Source of the DNA: Streptomyces sp. NRRL WC-3626
GTDB lineage: Bacteria; Actinomycetota; Actinomycetes; Streptomycetales; Streptomycetaceae
Assembly (NCBI RefSeq): GCF_000718785.1
Contig: NZ_JOCA01000030.1
Span: forward strand, 1 to 64,000
Length of the DNA stretch: 64,000 nucleotides
Reading direction: 5' to 3'
How positions within the stretch are numbered: position 1 is the first letter of the stretch; each line of letters begins with the position of its first letter. Under the pieces are notes generated by a model that saw only the letters and a list, made by a program, of their open reading frames with translations, was not told the DNA's origin and ran no database searches. Below are positions 25,007 through 34,088 of this stretch, piece after piece. The position numbers and the translations under genes are program-made.

Positions 25007-26803
25007 CTACTTGGCGTAGATCGCCTCGATCTCATGAGCGTAGTCCTTGACCACGACATTCCGCTTCAGCTTCAGCGACGGAGTCAAATGCCCGGACTCC
25101 TCGGTGAACTGAGCCGGCAGAATCCGGAACTTCCGCACGGACTCCGCCTTGGAAACCGCCGAGTTCCCGTCATCGACGGCCGTCTGAATCGCCGCGTTCA
25201 ATTCGGGATCCTCGCTCAGCGAAGCCGCCGTCGACCCCGCCGGCTTCCCGTGCTCCGCGGCCCAACGCCCCAGGAACTCCTCGTCGATGGTGACCAGCGC
25301 GCCCACGAACGGCCGCCCGTCGCCCACGACCATGCACTCCGCGACCAGCGCGTGCGCCCGGATCCGGTCCTCGATGACCGCCGGGGCGACGTTCTTGCCG
25401 CCCGCCGTCACCAGTATCTCCTTCTTGCGGCCGGTGATCCGCAGATAACCGTCCTCGTCCAGGGTGCCGATGTCCCCGGTGTGGAACCAGCCGTCGGCCA
25501 GCGCCTCGGCGGTCGCGGCCGGGTTGTTCCAGTACTCCTTGAACAGGTGCTCGCCGTGCAGCAGCACCTCGCCGTCATCCGCTATCCGCACGACCGACCC
25601 GGGCAGCGGCTGGCCGACCGTGCCGATCTTCTGCCGGTCCCACGGGTTGAACGCGGTCGCCGCGCACGACTCGGTGAGGCCGTAGCCCTCCAGCACGCTG
25701 AAGCCGATCCCGCGGAAGAAGTGGCCCAGGCGCTCGCCCAGCGGGGCACCGCCCGAGATGGCGTACTCGCCGCGCCCGCCCAGCACCGCGCGCAGCTTGC
25801 CGTAGACCAGCTTGTCGAACACCTTGTGCTTGACCTTCAGACCGACCGACGGCCCGGACGGTGTGTCCAGCGCCCGGCTGTAGGCGATCGCCGTGTCCGC
25901 CGCCTTGTCGAAGATCTTGCCCTTGCCGTCGGCCTGCGCCTTGGCCCGTGCCGAGTTGTAGACCTTCTCGAACACGCGCGGCACACCGAGGATCAGCGTG
26001 GGGCGGAACGCGGCCAGCTCGTCGGTGAGGTTCTTGATGTCGGGCAGACAGCCCAGCTTGATCGGCGCCATCATGGGCGCGATCTGCACCAGCCGCCCGA
26101 AGACGTGCGCGAGCGGCAGGAACAGCAGCACCGAGCACTCGCCCGTGCGGAACAGCGGCCGCAGCCGCTCCACGATGTTGCCGCACTCGGCGAAGAAGCT
26201 GCGGTGGGTGAGCACACAGCCCTTGGGCCGGCCGGTCGTACCGGAGGTGTAGACGATGGTCGCCGGGTCGTCCGCCTTCGCGAAGGAGCTGCGCTCCTCG
26301 ACCGTCCGGTCCGTGACGTCCTGGCCGAGCCGGTCCAGCTCCCCGATCGCGCCGGCCTCGATCTGCCACAGGTTCTTCAGCGCGGGCAGCCGGTCGCGTA
26401 CGGACTCCACGGCCGCCGCGTGGGCGTCGAGCTCCACGAAGCAGGCGGTGGCGCCGGAGTCGCTGAGGATCCACGCCACCTGCTCCGGCGAACTGGTCTC
26501 GTAGACCGGCACGGTCACCGCGCCGGCGCTCCAGATGGCGAAGTCCAGCAGCGTCCACTCGTAGCGGGTGCGGGACATCAGGCCGACCCGGTCGCCGGGC
26601 TGCACACCGGCGGCGATCATGCCTTTGGCGGCCGCCCGCACCTCCGCCAGGAAGGTGGTCGCCGTCACGTCCTGCCAGGTCCCGCCCACCTTGCGGGCGA
26701 TGACGGCGACATCGGGGTGCTGCGCGGCGTTTCTGCGGACGATGTCGGTCAGATTGCCGTCCGCGGGGACCTCGTACAGGGCCGGAAGGCTGAACTCGCG
26801 CAA
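25007..26803 (-). CDS. Long-chain acyl-CoA synthetase (FadD15-like)
   Basis: A 598-residue AMP-forming enzyme that activates fatty acids with ATP and CoA. The P-loop-like motif YTSGTTGRPKG is complete, followed by the GYGLTESCA adenylate motif and the ITGRKKEILVTAGGKNVAP hinge with its catalytic lysine towards the C-terminus. Size and motif order fit long-chain synthetases. The start is TTG 26803, with AGGAG eight bases before it; longer in-frame starts run into the region upstream. M. tuberculosis has FadD15 (Rv2187) at this place. It is convergent with the pimB-like gene, with a repeat-bearing spacer between. Confidence 0.92.
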   Translation of the reverse strand: MREFSLPALYEVPADGNLTDIVRRNAAQHPDVAVIARKVGGTWQDVTATTFLAEVRAAAKGMIAAGVQPGDRVGLMSRTRYEWTLLDFAIWSAGAVTVPVYETSSPEQVAWILSDSGATACFVELDAHAAAVESVRDRLPALKNLWQIEAGAIGELDRLGQDVTDRTVEERSSFAKADDPATIVYTSGTTGRPKGCVLTHRSFFAECGNIVERLRPLFRTGECSVLLFLPLAHVFGRLVQIAPMMAPIKLGCLPDIKNLTDELAAFRPTLILGVPRVFEKVYNSARAKAQADGKGKIFDKAADTAIAYSRALDTPSGPSVGLKVKHKVFDKLVYGKLRAVLGGRGEYAISGGAPLGERLGHFFRGIGFSVLEGYGLTESCAATAFNPWDRQKIGTVGQPLPGSVVRIADDGEVLLHGEHLFKEYWNNPAATAEALADGWFHTGDIGTLDEDGYLRITGRKKEILVTAGGKNVAPAVIEDRIRAHALVAECMVVGDGRPFVGALVTIDEEFLGRWAAEHGKPAGSTAASLSEDPELNAAIQTAVDDGNSAVSKAESVRKFRILPAQFTEESGHLTPSLKLKRNVVVKDYAHEIEAIYAK

Positions 26804-27102
26804 GACTGCTGCTCCTCTTAGGGCGCCGGCGCCACGACGTTGTGCGATGCGACGACGGTGCGGTCCAAGGCTCGGGCGGGTGCTCGCGGATTCACATGTT
26901 GAAATCCTGAGCACGACTGGACTGCCCGGACGTTACCCGCCGGTATGGCTTCTACGACAGGGGGTCCCCGCGAGATGTTCGCTGCGTCACACGGGTTGGT
27001 GTTTCATTGCGCACAGTAGTCCACCCCTGAACCGCCGGGCCAGTAACCGCAGGTAGGCACGCCATTGTTCACGCATGCCGCACACGCTTACCCTTGATCG
27101 CC
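26804..27102. other. Divergent intergenic region without a gene
   Basis: About 299 bases separate the acyl-CoA synthetase (minus strand) from the metallophosphoesterase (plus strand). It must hold two promoters. I see no convincing -10/-35 pair and no repeat or RNA structure. Confidence 0.5.
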
Positions 27103-27900
27103 ATGGCATCCACACCAGGCGGAAACCGGCGGAGAAGCGTCCATGTGGTCAGCGACGTGCACGGCAACGCCCGTGACCTCGCCCGGGCCGGCGAGGGCGC
27201 CGACGCCCTGATCTGCCTGGGTGACCTGGTGCTCTTCCTGGACTACGCCGACCACTCCCGGGGCATCTTCCCCGACCTCTTCGGCCGGGAGAACGCCGAC
27301 CGCATCGTGGAGCTGCGCACCGCCCGGCGCTTCGAGGAGGCGCGCGAGTTCCAGCGCGGGCTGTGGGAGGGCATCGGCATGGACAAGGCCGCGGCCATCG
27401 AGAAGGCGGTGCGCAAGCAGTACGCCGAGCTGTTCGCCGCGTTCCCCACCCCGACGTACGCGACCTACGGCAATGTCGACATGCCGCCCCTGTGGCCCGA
27501 GTACGCGGGCTCCGGCATCACCGTGCTGGACGGACAGCGGGTGGAGATCGGCGGCTGGACCTTCGGCTTCGTCGGCGGCGGGCTGCGTACGCCGATGCGG
27601 ACGCCGTACGAGATCGGTGACGAGGAGTACGCGGCGAAGATCGAGGCCGTGGGCGAGGTCGACGTGCTGTGCACGCACATCCCGCCGGAGGTGCCCGAGC
27701 TGGTCTACGACACCGTCGCGCGCCGCTTCGAACGCGGCAGCCGTGCCCTGCTGGACGCCATCCGCCGCACCCGGCCCCGCTACTCCCTGTTCGGACACGT
27801 CCACCAGCCGCTGGCACGGCGGATGCGGATCGGCGCCACCGAGTGCGTCAACGTGGGCCACTTCGCGAGCCGCGGGCGGCCCTGGCGGCTGGAATGGTGA
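27103..27900 (+). CDS. Calcineurin-like metallophosphoesterase
   Basis: A 265-residue metal-dependent phosphoesterase. The metal-binding motifs occur in order: DVHGN at about residues 18-22, GDLVLF, GNVDMP, CTHIPPE and GHVHQPL near the C-terminus. They place two divalent metals. Substrates in this superfamily range from nucleotides to lipids and proteins, so the substrate is not predicted. The ATG at 27103 follows the alternative TTG 27094 by nine bases; no clear ribosome site supports either. The SRPBCC gene follows 94 bases downstream. From memory, it corresponds to Rv2186c-type genes in the mycobacterial block, though I am not certain. Confidence 0.88.
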   Translation: MASTPGGNRRRSVHVVSDVHGNARDLARAGEGADALICLGDLVLFLDYADHSRGIFPDLFGRENADRIVELRTARRFEEAREFQRGLWEGIGMDKAAAIEKAVRKQYAELFAAFPTPTYATYGNVDMPPLWPEYAGSGITVLDGQRVEIGGWTFGFVGGGLRTPMRTPYEIGDEEYAAKIEAVGEVDVLCTHIPPEVPELVYDTVARRFERGSRALLDAIRRTRPRYSLFGHVHQPLARRMRIGATECVNVGHFASRGRPWRLEW

Positions 27901-27994
27901 CGATGCCCCAGGTCGGGTGAGTTGCGCCGGTGGGGCGCGCGATAGCCTTCCCCCGCACGACGACTACCGGCCCGCATCTGGAGGAGCCACGGCG

Positions 27995-28438
27995 ATGGCG
28001 GAATACACCAGCTCGAGCATCACGATCGAGGCGGCGGCGGCCGACGTGATGGGGGTGATCGCCGACTTCGCCCGCTACCCGGACTGGACGGGTGAGGTGA
28101 AGGAGGCGGAGGTCCTCGCGACCGACGCCGAGGGCCGCGCCGAGCAGGTGCGCCTCGTCATGGACGCCGGCGCGATCAAGGACGACCAGACCCTCGCCTA
28201 CACCTGGACCGGCGCGCACGAGGTCTCCTGGACCCTGGTGAAGTCCCAGATGCTCCGCTCCCTCGACGGCTCGTACACCCTCACCCCCACCACCCCGGGC
28301 ACCACAGAGGTCACGTACCGCCTCACGGTCGACGTCAAGATCCCCATGCTCGGCATGATCAAACGCAAGGCGGAAAAGGTCATCATCGACCGAGCCCTGG
28401 CAGGCCTGAAAAAGCGAGTGGAATCCCCCACGAAGTAA
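27995..28438 (+). CDS. SRPBCC (polyketide cyclase-like) family protein
   Basis: A 147-residue single-domain START/SRPBCC protein with the typical N-terminal motif VMGVIADFARYPDWTGEVKEA and a long C-terminal helix. The fold makes a hydrophobic cavity that binds lipids or polyketides. ATG 27995 has GGAGGAG at nine bases, so the start is secure. In M. tuberculosis TB16.3 (Rv2185c) of this family stands at the same place between the acyl-CoA synthetase and an ArsA-like ATPase. The ligand is unknown. It precedes a 357-base repeat region. Confidence 0.87.
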   Translation: MAEYTSSSITIEAAAADVMGVIADFARYPDWTGEVKEAEVLATDAEGRAEQVRLVMDAGAIKDDQTLAYTWTGAHEVSWTLVKSQMLRSLDGSYTLTPTTPGTTEVTYRLTVDVKIPMLGMIKRKAEKVIIDRALAGLKKRVESPTK

Positions 28439-28439
28439 C

Positions 28440-28692
28440 CGCGCCGCCGGGGCGACGCTCACCCCCGCGGCCCCTGCGGGCGCCCGCGCCGCCGTCACGC
28501 GGCCCACCACGCGCCGCGTAACTGCGGGCACCCGCGCGCCGTAACTGCGGGCACCCGCGCCGCCCCGCCCCTGCGGGCACCCGCGCCGCGTAGCTGCGGG
28601 CATCCGCGCCGCCCCGCCCCTGCGGTCATCCGCACCACCGTCACGCGGCCCACCGCTCGCCCCGCCCCTGCGGGCGCCCGCGCCGCGTAACT
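28440..28692 (+). repeat. Tandem short repeats before a family 1 stem-loop
   Basis: About eight imperfect units of roughly 19-40 bases built on CTGCGGGCNCCCGCGCCG and CGTAACTGCGGGCA. The last unit merges with the start of the stem-loop repeat at 28693 (CTGCGGGCAATCGTGCC). No open frame with normal codon use fills it. The SRPBCC gene stops at 28438, two bases before the array. Confidence 0.75.
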
Positions 28693-28773
28693 GCGGGCAA
28701 TCGTGCCGCTGGGGCGGCACGGGTGGGCGCGGCGGCACCCCGCGAACGCCGGGCCGCGCAACACCCCCCGCCC
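28693..28773 (+). repeat. Stem-loop repeat family 1, copy C
   Basis: GCGGGCAATCGTGCCGCTGG, then GGCGGCACGGGTGGGCGCG, GCGGCACCCCGCGAACGCC and GGGCCGCGCAACACCCCCC. The left stem and loop are complete. It ends 23 bases before the ATG of the ArsA-like gene, so it may sit within that gene's leader. Confidence 0.85.
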
Positions 28774-28795
28774 GCCTCCACTACCGTTCACCCCC

Positions 28796-29974
28796 ATGCG
28801 CACCCTCCTGATCACGGGCCCCGGCGGCAGCGGCCGCACCACGACCGCCGCCGCCACCGCGCTGGCCGCGGCCCGCGAGGGCACCCGCACCCTGCTCCTC
28901 GGCACCGACCCCACCGACCCCACCGACCCCGCCGACCCCACCGACCCCCTCCACTCCGCACTGGGCGCCGAGACCACCCCCCACCTCACCACCCGCCGCA
29001 TCGACCCCGACACCACCGCCCGGGAAGACCTCACCGCCCTCCAGACCCGCGCCGCCCCCGCCCTCGACCTCCTCGGCACCCCCCGCCTTGACCCCGAGGA
29101 ATTCACCCCCCTCCCCGGCGCCGAGGAACTCGCCATCCTCCGCGCCCTGCGCGACGCCGCACTCGACGACTCGTACGACCTCCTCGTCGTCGACCTCCCG
29201 CCCACCCCCCGCGCCCTCACCCTCCTCGCCCTCCCCGAAGAGCTCCGCCGCTACCTCCGCCGCCTCCTCCCGCCCGAGCGCCAGGCCGCCCGCGCCCTGC
29301 GCCCCATGCTCGGCCGCCTCGCCGGCGTCCCCATGCCCGCCGAGTGGCTGTACGAGACGGCAGCCCGCCTCGACCTCCAACTCGCCGCCGTCGAGGCCGT
29401 ACTCGCCGACCGCGGCACCGTCGTACGCCTGGTCGCCGAACCGGGCCCGGCCGGCGCCGACGCCGTACGCACCGCCACCCTCGGCCTCGCCCTGCGAGGC
29501 CTGCGCACGGACGCGCTGATCGCGAACCGCGTCCTCCCGGAGAGCGACCCGGACAGCTGGCTCGCCGGCCCCGTCGCCCAGCAGCGCAAGACCCTGGACG
29601 AGTGGCGTCAGTCGTACGACGTCCACCCGGTGGCCCACCTCGGCCGCGACCCCCGGGGCGCCGACGACCTCGCCGCCCTCGCCGTACCCCCCGCCCCGAC
29701 CGGGTCCGGCACCGTCACCTGGCCGGTCACCGACCACCTCGCCGACGACGACGGCGTCCTGGTCTGGCACGTCCCCCTCCCCGGCGCCCGCCGCGACGAG
29801 CTCGACCTGGTCCGGCGCGGCGACGAGATCGTCGTGACCGCGGGACCGTTCCGCCGCACCGTCCCGCTGCCCTCCGCCCTGCGCCGCTGCACCGTCGCGG
29901 GCGCGGCCCTGCGCGACGGCGAACTCCGTATCCGGTTCCGTCCGGATCCGGCACTGTGGCCGCGCACCCGCTGA
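28796..29974 (+). CDS. ArsA-like P-loop ATPase with altered Walker A
   Basis: A 392-residue protein of the ArsA/GET3 superfamily. The N-terminus reads LLITGPGGSGRTTTAAATALA. In ArsA proteins this is GKGGVGKT; here both lysines are replaced (Pro and Arg), so nucleotide hydrolysis may be weak or absent. A four-fold Asp-Pro-Thr/Ala repeat (DPTDPTDPADPTDP) follows at about residues 39-52. LLVVDLPPTPRALTLLALP is in the place of the switch/Walker B region, with DLPPT as in DTAPTGHT of ArsA. A homologue-like gene (Rv2184c) lies at this place in mycobacteria. It has no recognised metal site for arsenite. Function unassigned. Confidence 0.78.
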   Translation: MRTLLITGPGGSGRTTTAAATALAAAREGTRTLLLGTDPTDPTDPADPTDPLHSALGAETTPHLTTRRIDPDTTAREDLTALQTRAAPALDLLGTPRLDPEEFTPLPGAEELAILRALRDAALDDSYDLLVVDLPPTPRALTLLALPEELRRYLRRLLPPERQAARALRPMLGRLAGVPMPAEWLYETAARLDLQLAAVEAVLADRGTVVRLVAEPGPAGADAVRTATLGLALRGLRTDALIANRVLPESDPDSWLAGPVAQQRKTLDEWRQSYDVHPVAHLGRDPRGADDLAALAVPPAPTGSGTVTWPVTDHLADDDGVLVWHVPLPGARRDELDLVRRGDEIVVTAGPFRRTVPLPSALRRCTVAGAALRDGELRIRFRPDPALWPRTR

Positions 29975-30031
29975 ACCGGCACCGGCCGTTCGGGTACCGT
30001 CGACAGTGCCACCCGCAGTCAGGAGCCCGTC

Positions 30032-30574
30032 ATGAGCGAACAGCTCCCCCCGTCCGACGACGCAGGGGACGAGATCGTCGAGAAGCCGGCGGAGGACGTA
30101 CGGGCGGCCCCCACGGAAGCCGAGGCCGCGGCCGAGACCCACGCCGACGCCTGGGCGACCGCCGCCGCCGAGGACCTGGAGGCGGAGAAGGCCCGCCGCC
30201 GCGCCGAGTACGGACCGCCCCCCGGCTCCGCCGCCGAGGAGCTGAAGAAGCTCGTCGACACGATCGCCGACAAGCTCTCCGGCCTGCAGTCCCCGCTGCT
30301 CGGCGCGGTCGCCGGGCCGGCCGCGCAGCAGGTGGTCCGGCAGGTCGTCCAGCAGGCGAAGGCCGCCGTCGAACCCGTCATCGAACGCAACCCGGACGTC
30401 TTCGACCACCTCGCCGCCGCCGGCAGCGAACTGCTCGCCGCCTACCGCTCCGCCGTACAGGACCAGGAGCGCCGCTGGACGGCCCGCGAGTCCGGCCCCC
30501 GCGACCCCGAAGAGCGCCGGGACCGGGGCGACGACCCCGGAACGGGCCCCGGCGAGCGCATCGACCTGGACTGA
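30032..30574 (+). CDS. SCO2127-like (DUF5304) protein upstream of glucokinase
   Basis: A 180-residue soluble acidic protein with no signal peptide or membrane segment. An Ala/Glu-rich helix (about 20-65) is followed by a more ordered region, GSAAEELKKLVDTIADKLSG and PAAQQVVRQVVQQAKAAVEPV, then a charged disordered tail. From memory it matches the S. coelicolor SCO2127 product, which sits directly upstream of glkA and was reported to affect glucose kinase levels and carbon catabolite repression; this is literature recall and not seen in the sequence. ATG 30032 is preceded by AGGAGCC. It could act with GlkA. Confidence 0.8.
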   Translation: MSEQLPPSDDAGDEIVEKPAEDVRAAPTEAEAAAETHADAWATAAAEDLEAEKARRRAEYGPPPGSAAEELKKLVDTIADKLSGLQSPLLGAVAGPAAQQVVRQVVQQAKAAVEPVIERNPDVFDHLAAAGSELLAAYRSAVQDQERRWTARESGPRDPEERRDRGDDPGTGPGERIDLD

Positions 30575-30700
30575 CACCGCGTTCCCCGGCGGGGTTCCCA
30601 TGGTCCCGCCGGACCGTTCACCGTACGGACGCACGGCCCTCGCGGGCAGCGCCTCGGGTACCGTTGGCGGTAGCGGGGCTCGACCGAAACTGAGGGATTC

Positions 30701-31654
30701 ATGGGACTCACCATCGGCGTCGACATCGGCGGCACGAAGATCGCGGCCGGCGTGGTCGACGAGGAAGGCAACATCCTCTCGACCCACAAGGTGCCGACAC
30801 CGGGTACGCCCGAGGGCATCGTGGACGCCATCGCCTCCGCGGTGGAGGGAGCGCGCGCCGGGCACGACATCGTCGGCGTGGGCATCGGTGCGGCCGGATA
30901 CGTCAACCGCCAGCGCTCCGAGGTCTACTTCGCCCCCAACATCCACTGGCGCAACGAGCCGCTCAAGGAGAAGGTCGAGGCCCGCACGGGACTCCCGGTC
31001 GTCGTGGAGAACGACGCCAACGCGGCGGCCTGGGGCGAGTACAAGTTCGGCGCGGGCGCCGGCCACCGCAACGTCATCTGCATCACGCTCGGCACCGGCC
31101 TCGGCGGCGGCATCATCATCGGCAACAAGCTGCGCCGCGGCCACTTCGGCGTGGCCGCCGAGTTCGGCCACATCCGCATGGTGCCCGACGGCCTGCTGTG
31201 CGGCTGCGGCTCGCAGGGCTGCTGGGAGCAGTACGCCTCCGGCCGCGCCCTCGTCCGCTACGCCAAGCAGCGCGCCAACGCCACCCCGGAGAACGCGGAG
31301 ACGCTGCTCTCCCTCGGCGACGGCACGCCCGACGGTATCGAGGGCAAGCACATCTCCATGGCCGCCCGCCAGGGCGACCGGGTCGCCGTCGACTCCTACC
31401 GCGAGCTGGCCCGCTGGGTCGGCGCCGGCCTCGCCGACCTGGCCTCCCTCTTCGACCCCTCCGCGTTCATCATCGGCGGCGGCCTCTCCGACGAGGGCGA
31501 ACTGGTCCTCGGCCCGATCCGCAAGTCCTACAAGCGCTGGCTGGTGGGCAGCAACTGGCGCCCCGTCGCCGAAGTCCTCGCCGCCCAACTGGGCAACAAG
31601 GCGGGCCTGGTCGGCGCGGCGGACCTGGCCCGGGAGCCCGACCCGGTGATGTGA
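30701..31654 (+). CDS. glkA: Glucokinase (ROK family)
   Basis: A 317-residue kinase that phosphorylates glucose and in Streptomyces mediates carbon catabolite repression. The first residues MGLTIGVDIGGTKIAAGVV form the phosphate-binding motif. VVENDANAAAWGEY binds sugar. The ROK zinc signature is CGCGSQGCWE (Cys167, Cys169, Cys174 with an upstream His in EFGHIRM). All are intact. ATG 30701 follows GAGGGA. No DNA-binding domain is present, so it is an enzyme and not a ROK repressor. It is 127 bases behind the SCO2127-like gene. A perfect hairpin follows the stop. Confidence 0.96.
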   Translation: MGLTIGVDIGGTKIAAGVVDEEGNILSTHKVPTPGTPEGIVDAIASAVEGARAGHDIVGVGIGAAGYVNRQRSEVYFAPNIHWRNEPLKEKVEARTGLPVVVENDANAAAWGEYKFGAGAGHRNVICITLGTGLGGGIIIGNKLRRGHFGVAAEFGHIRMVPDGLLCGCGSQGCWEQYASGRALVRYAKQRANATPENAETLLSLGDGTPDGIEGKHISMAARQGDRVAVDSYRELARWVGAGLADLASLFDPSAFIIGGGLSDEGELVLGPIRKSYKRWLVGSNWRPVAEVLAAQLGNKAGLVGAADLAREPDPVM

Positions 31655-31670
31655 CACCCCTGCCTCCACG

Positions 31671-31719
31671 CACGGCCGCGCCCGCCTGATCCCCTCCGGG
31701 GACGGCGGGCGCGGCCGTG
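31671..31719 (+). terminator. Hairpin terminator after glkA
   Basis: CACGGCCGCGCCCGCC (31671-31686) pairs perfectly with GGCGGGCGCGGCCGTG (31704-31719) around a 17-base loop. It starts 17 bases after the glkA stop. Confidence 0.85.
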
Positions 31720-31756
31720 ACCGCCCTCAAGTGCCCGCCGCTGTATGTTGATCCGC

Positions 31757-32512
31757 ATGGCGACGACTCCGCTGCTGCCCGACTCCCGGACCGAGTCCGA
31801 CGGTTCGGCCGTCATCCGGGTGCTCAGCTACAACATCCGTTCGATGCGCGACGACACCGGCGCGCTCGCTCGGGTGATCATCGCCTGCGCTCCCGATCTG
31901 GTCCTGCTCCAGGAGGCACCGCGGTTCTTCCGCTGGCGCAAGAAGCTGGCCCGGCTCGCCTCGGAAACGGGACTCGTCGTCCTGTCCGGGGGTGCCACCG
32001 CCGCCGGGCCCGCGATCCTGTGCTCGCTGCGGGCCACCGTCGAGCGGACCGAGGATGTGCTGCTGCCGCTCACACCGGGGCAGCACCGCCGTGGGTTCGC
32101 CACCGCCGTCGTACGGTTCGGGGGTGCGCGCATCGCGGTGCTGAGCTGTCACCTCTCGCTGGAGAAGAGCGAGCGGTACGCGCAGGGCGGGATGCTGCTG
32201 GACCGGCTCGCCGGGATGGGTGCCGAGCACGCCGTCGTGGGCGGTGATCTGAACGAGCGGCCGGACGGGCGTACCTTCCGGCGGCTCACCGAGTCGCTCA
32301 CCGACTGCTGGGACGCCGCTCCCTGGGGCGGTGAGCACACCTGGACCCGCGACGAGCCGCACCGGCGGATCGACGCCCTGTTCGTCGGCAAGGGCGTCGA
32401 GGTCCTGGGGTGCGGCGTGCCGGTCGGGCAGCCCGGCGTGAGGGAGAGCGACCTCGCGGCGGCCACGGATCACCTTCCGGTGCTGGCCGCCCTCCGGGTG
32501 CCCGCCGTCTGA
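31757..32512 (+). CDS. Endonuclease/exonuclease/phosphatase-family hydrolase
   Basis: A 251-residue EEP-superfamily hydrolase. The family motifs follow in order: VLSYNIRSM (N-terminal Asn), VLLQEAP (metal-binding Glu), SCHLSLEK, VVGGDLNERPDG (Asp-Leu-Asn), RIDALFV and ATDHLPVLAAL at the end (general acid/base His). The catalytic set is complete, so it is an active phosphodiesterase or phosphatase. Nucleic acid or lipid phosphates are both possible. ATG 31757 gives MATTPLLPDS; an ATG at 31745 is an alternative. Neither has a clear ribosome site, so leaderless translation is possible. Convergent with the next gene, 6 bases apart. Confidence 0.85.
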   Translation: MATTPLLPDSRTESDGSAVIRVLSYNIRSMRDDTGALARVIIACAPDLVLLQEAPRFFRWRKKLARLASETGLVVLSGGATAAGPAILCSLRATVERTEDVLLPLTPGQHRRGFATAVVRFGGARIAVLSCHLSLEKSERYAQGGMLLDRLAGMGAEHAVVGGDLNERPDGRTFRRLTESLTDCWDAAPWGGEHTWTRDEPHRRIDALFVGKGVEVLGCGVPVGQPGVRESDLAAATDHLPVLAALRVPAV

Positions 32513-32518
32513 CCGGCG

Positions 32519-33124
32519 TCAGACCACCGCGCCGCGCCCCGGGTCGTCCTCGTCCTCGTCGTCCGTGCGCATCCGCATCACCAGCGTGACGAAGCCGCCC
32601 AGGAAGCCGCCGATGCACAGGGTGGTCAGCCACCAGGACATCTCCCAGCCGAGCAGTACCGCCAGCAGAAGCAGCAGCGGGCCGCCCAGCACCCCCAGCC
32701 AGGCGAACCTCGACGTGACGTCGACGTCCGGCAGCGGGGGAGGCTCCGGCGGGACGAAGTGGCCCTCGTCGGTCTCGTCGAGATCATCGTCCGAGGGCTC
32801 CGGCACGCTGTAGTCGCGCGGTCCGCCGACCCCGGGCGCGAAGGAGACGGAGCCGCCCAGCGGCTTGGCCGGCTTCTCCTCGGCCTTCCGTGTCGTCGTC
32901 GTCCCCGCCTCGCCGTCGTTGGTCTCCGGCTCCAGCAGGGCCAGATCCTCGACGGACTTGAACGGCTTGGCGCCCGGCGGGTCCGGCGGCTCGTCGCCGT
33001 ACCCGGCGACGATCGCCTCCCACGCGGCGGACTCGTCGAAGGGGACCCCCTTCTCCTCCGGCTCACGGCCTTCACGGCCTTCACGGCCCTCGCGGTCCTC
33101 GCGGTCCGAGTCGTGCTCAGCCAC
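32519..33124 (-). CDS. Membrane protein with charged N-terminal domain
   Basis: A 201-residue protein with a long hydrophilic N-terminus that begins with tandem REG units (REDREGREGREGREPEEKG). A Pro- and Asp-rich region follows. Two membrane helices lie at about 145-160 and 165-183 (WLGVLGGPLLLLLAVLLGW and LTTLCIGGFLGGFVTLVM). It ends with an acidic tail. I do not recognise a family. ATG 33124 is eight bases inside the stop of the esterase gene, so it is translationally coupled to it. Repetitive codons at the start (GAGGGC/CGTGAA units) may be a slippage product. Role unknown. Confidence 0.8.
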   Translation of the reverse strand: MAEHDSDREDREGREGREGREPEEKGVPFDESAAWEAIVAGYGDEPPDPPGAKPFKSVEDLALLEPETNDGEAGTTTTRKAEEKPAKPLGGSVSFAPGVGGPRDYSVPEPSDDDLDETDEGHFVPPEPPPLPDVDVTSRFAWLGVLGGPLLLLLAVLLGWEMSWWLTTLCIGGFLGGFVTLVMRMRTDDEDEDDPGRGAVV

Positions 33125-33914
33125 CTGCGGTCGTCCCTTCCTTGCCGAGACCCGGCTCCCTGACGGCGCCGGGCGTCAGCCGGCCGATGAACGCGGTGCT
33201 CTCCTCGAAGATCCGCTCCGCGTCATAGTCCAACGTCGCCACGTGGTAGCTCTGTTCCAGCAGGATCTCCGTGATGTCCGTCGACGACACCCGGCCGAGG
33301 ATCCGCGCCGAGTCCGCGGGCGGCACCACATGGTCCTGCGGGCTGTGCAGCAGCAGCAACGGCTGGGTGACCTGGGGCAGCTCGCCGTCGACCAGCCGGA
33401 AGAAGTTCCGCAGCGAGTGCGCCGCGTGCAGCGGCACCCGGTCGTAGCCGAGCTCCCTGCTCTGCGGCTTCGCGATGTCGCTCGCGATGCCCTTCGTCGC
33501 CGGGACGAGATGGCGCAGTACGGGGAGGGCGTGCGCGGCCACCCCGTGCATCCTGTTGGCGGGGTTGACGAGTACGACGCCCCGGAGCGCGTCACCGTGC
33601 CGTGCCGCCAGCCGCAGCGCCAGCGCGCCGCCCATCGACAGACCGGCGACGAAGACCCGCTCACGGCGCTCCAGCAGCAGCCGCAGCTCGCGGTCCACCT
33701 CCGCGTACCAGTCCTGCCAGCCGGTGACCCCGAGGTCCTGCCAGCGGGTGCCGTGCCCGGGCAGCAGCGGCAGTGAGACGGTCAGACCGCGGGCGGCGAG
33801 ATGCTTCGCCCACGGGCGCAGCGACTGAGGCGAACCGGTGAAGCCGTGGCAGAGGAGGACGGCGGTCTCCCCGCCCTCGTGGCGGAACGGCTCGGCTCCG
33901 GGCAGGAGCGGCAC
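33117..33914 (-). CDS. Alpha/beta-hydrolase esterase or lipase
   Basis: A 265-residue serine hydrolase. The oxyanion motif is LLCHGFTGSPQ, the nucleophile elbow is VAGLSMGGALAL, and an Asp (HSPQDHVVPP) plus a His (EQSYHVATLDYD) complete the catalytic triad. This order resembles monoacylglycerol lipases and carboxylesterases of the YvaK/Est30 type. GTG 33914 has AGGAGG six bases upstream. It is divergent from plsC, 174 bases apart, and shares the operon with the membrane protein gene. A role in recycling acylglycerols next to the acyltransferase would fit, but it is only inference. Confidence 0.9.
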   Translation of the reverse strand: MPLLPGAEPFRHEGGETAVLLCHGFTGSPQSLRPWAKHLAARGLTVSLPLLPGHGTRWQDLGVTGWQDWYAEVDRELRLLLERRERVFVAGLSMGGALALRLAARHGDALRGVVLVNPANRMHGVAAHALPVLRHLVPATKGIASDIAKPQSRELGYDRVPLHAAHSLRNFFRLVDGELPQVTQPLLLLHSPQDHVVPPADSARILGRVSSTDITEILLEQSYHVATLDYDAERIFEESTAFIGRLTPGAVREPGLGKEGTTAGG

Positions 33915-34088
33915 CTTCGGCCTCCTGTTCGTAGGAAGGTCTGGCACGTCAGGGTGATCGCGGCACGCGCCGCACAAGGGTTGCAGGACCTTCACCGTAC
34001 GCGACCGCACTGACACCGACCAGGGCCGTCGGACCCTTTGACGGCGCTCCGGGATATGGTCTGACCAACACGCACGGGAGGCACTCGG

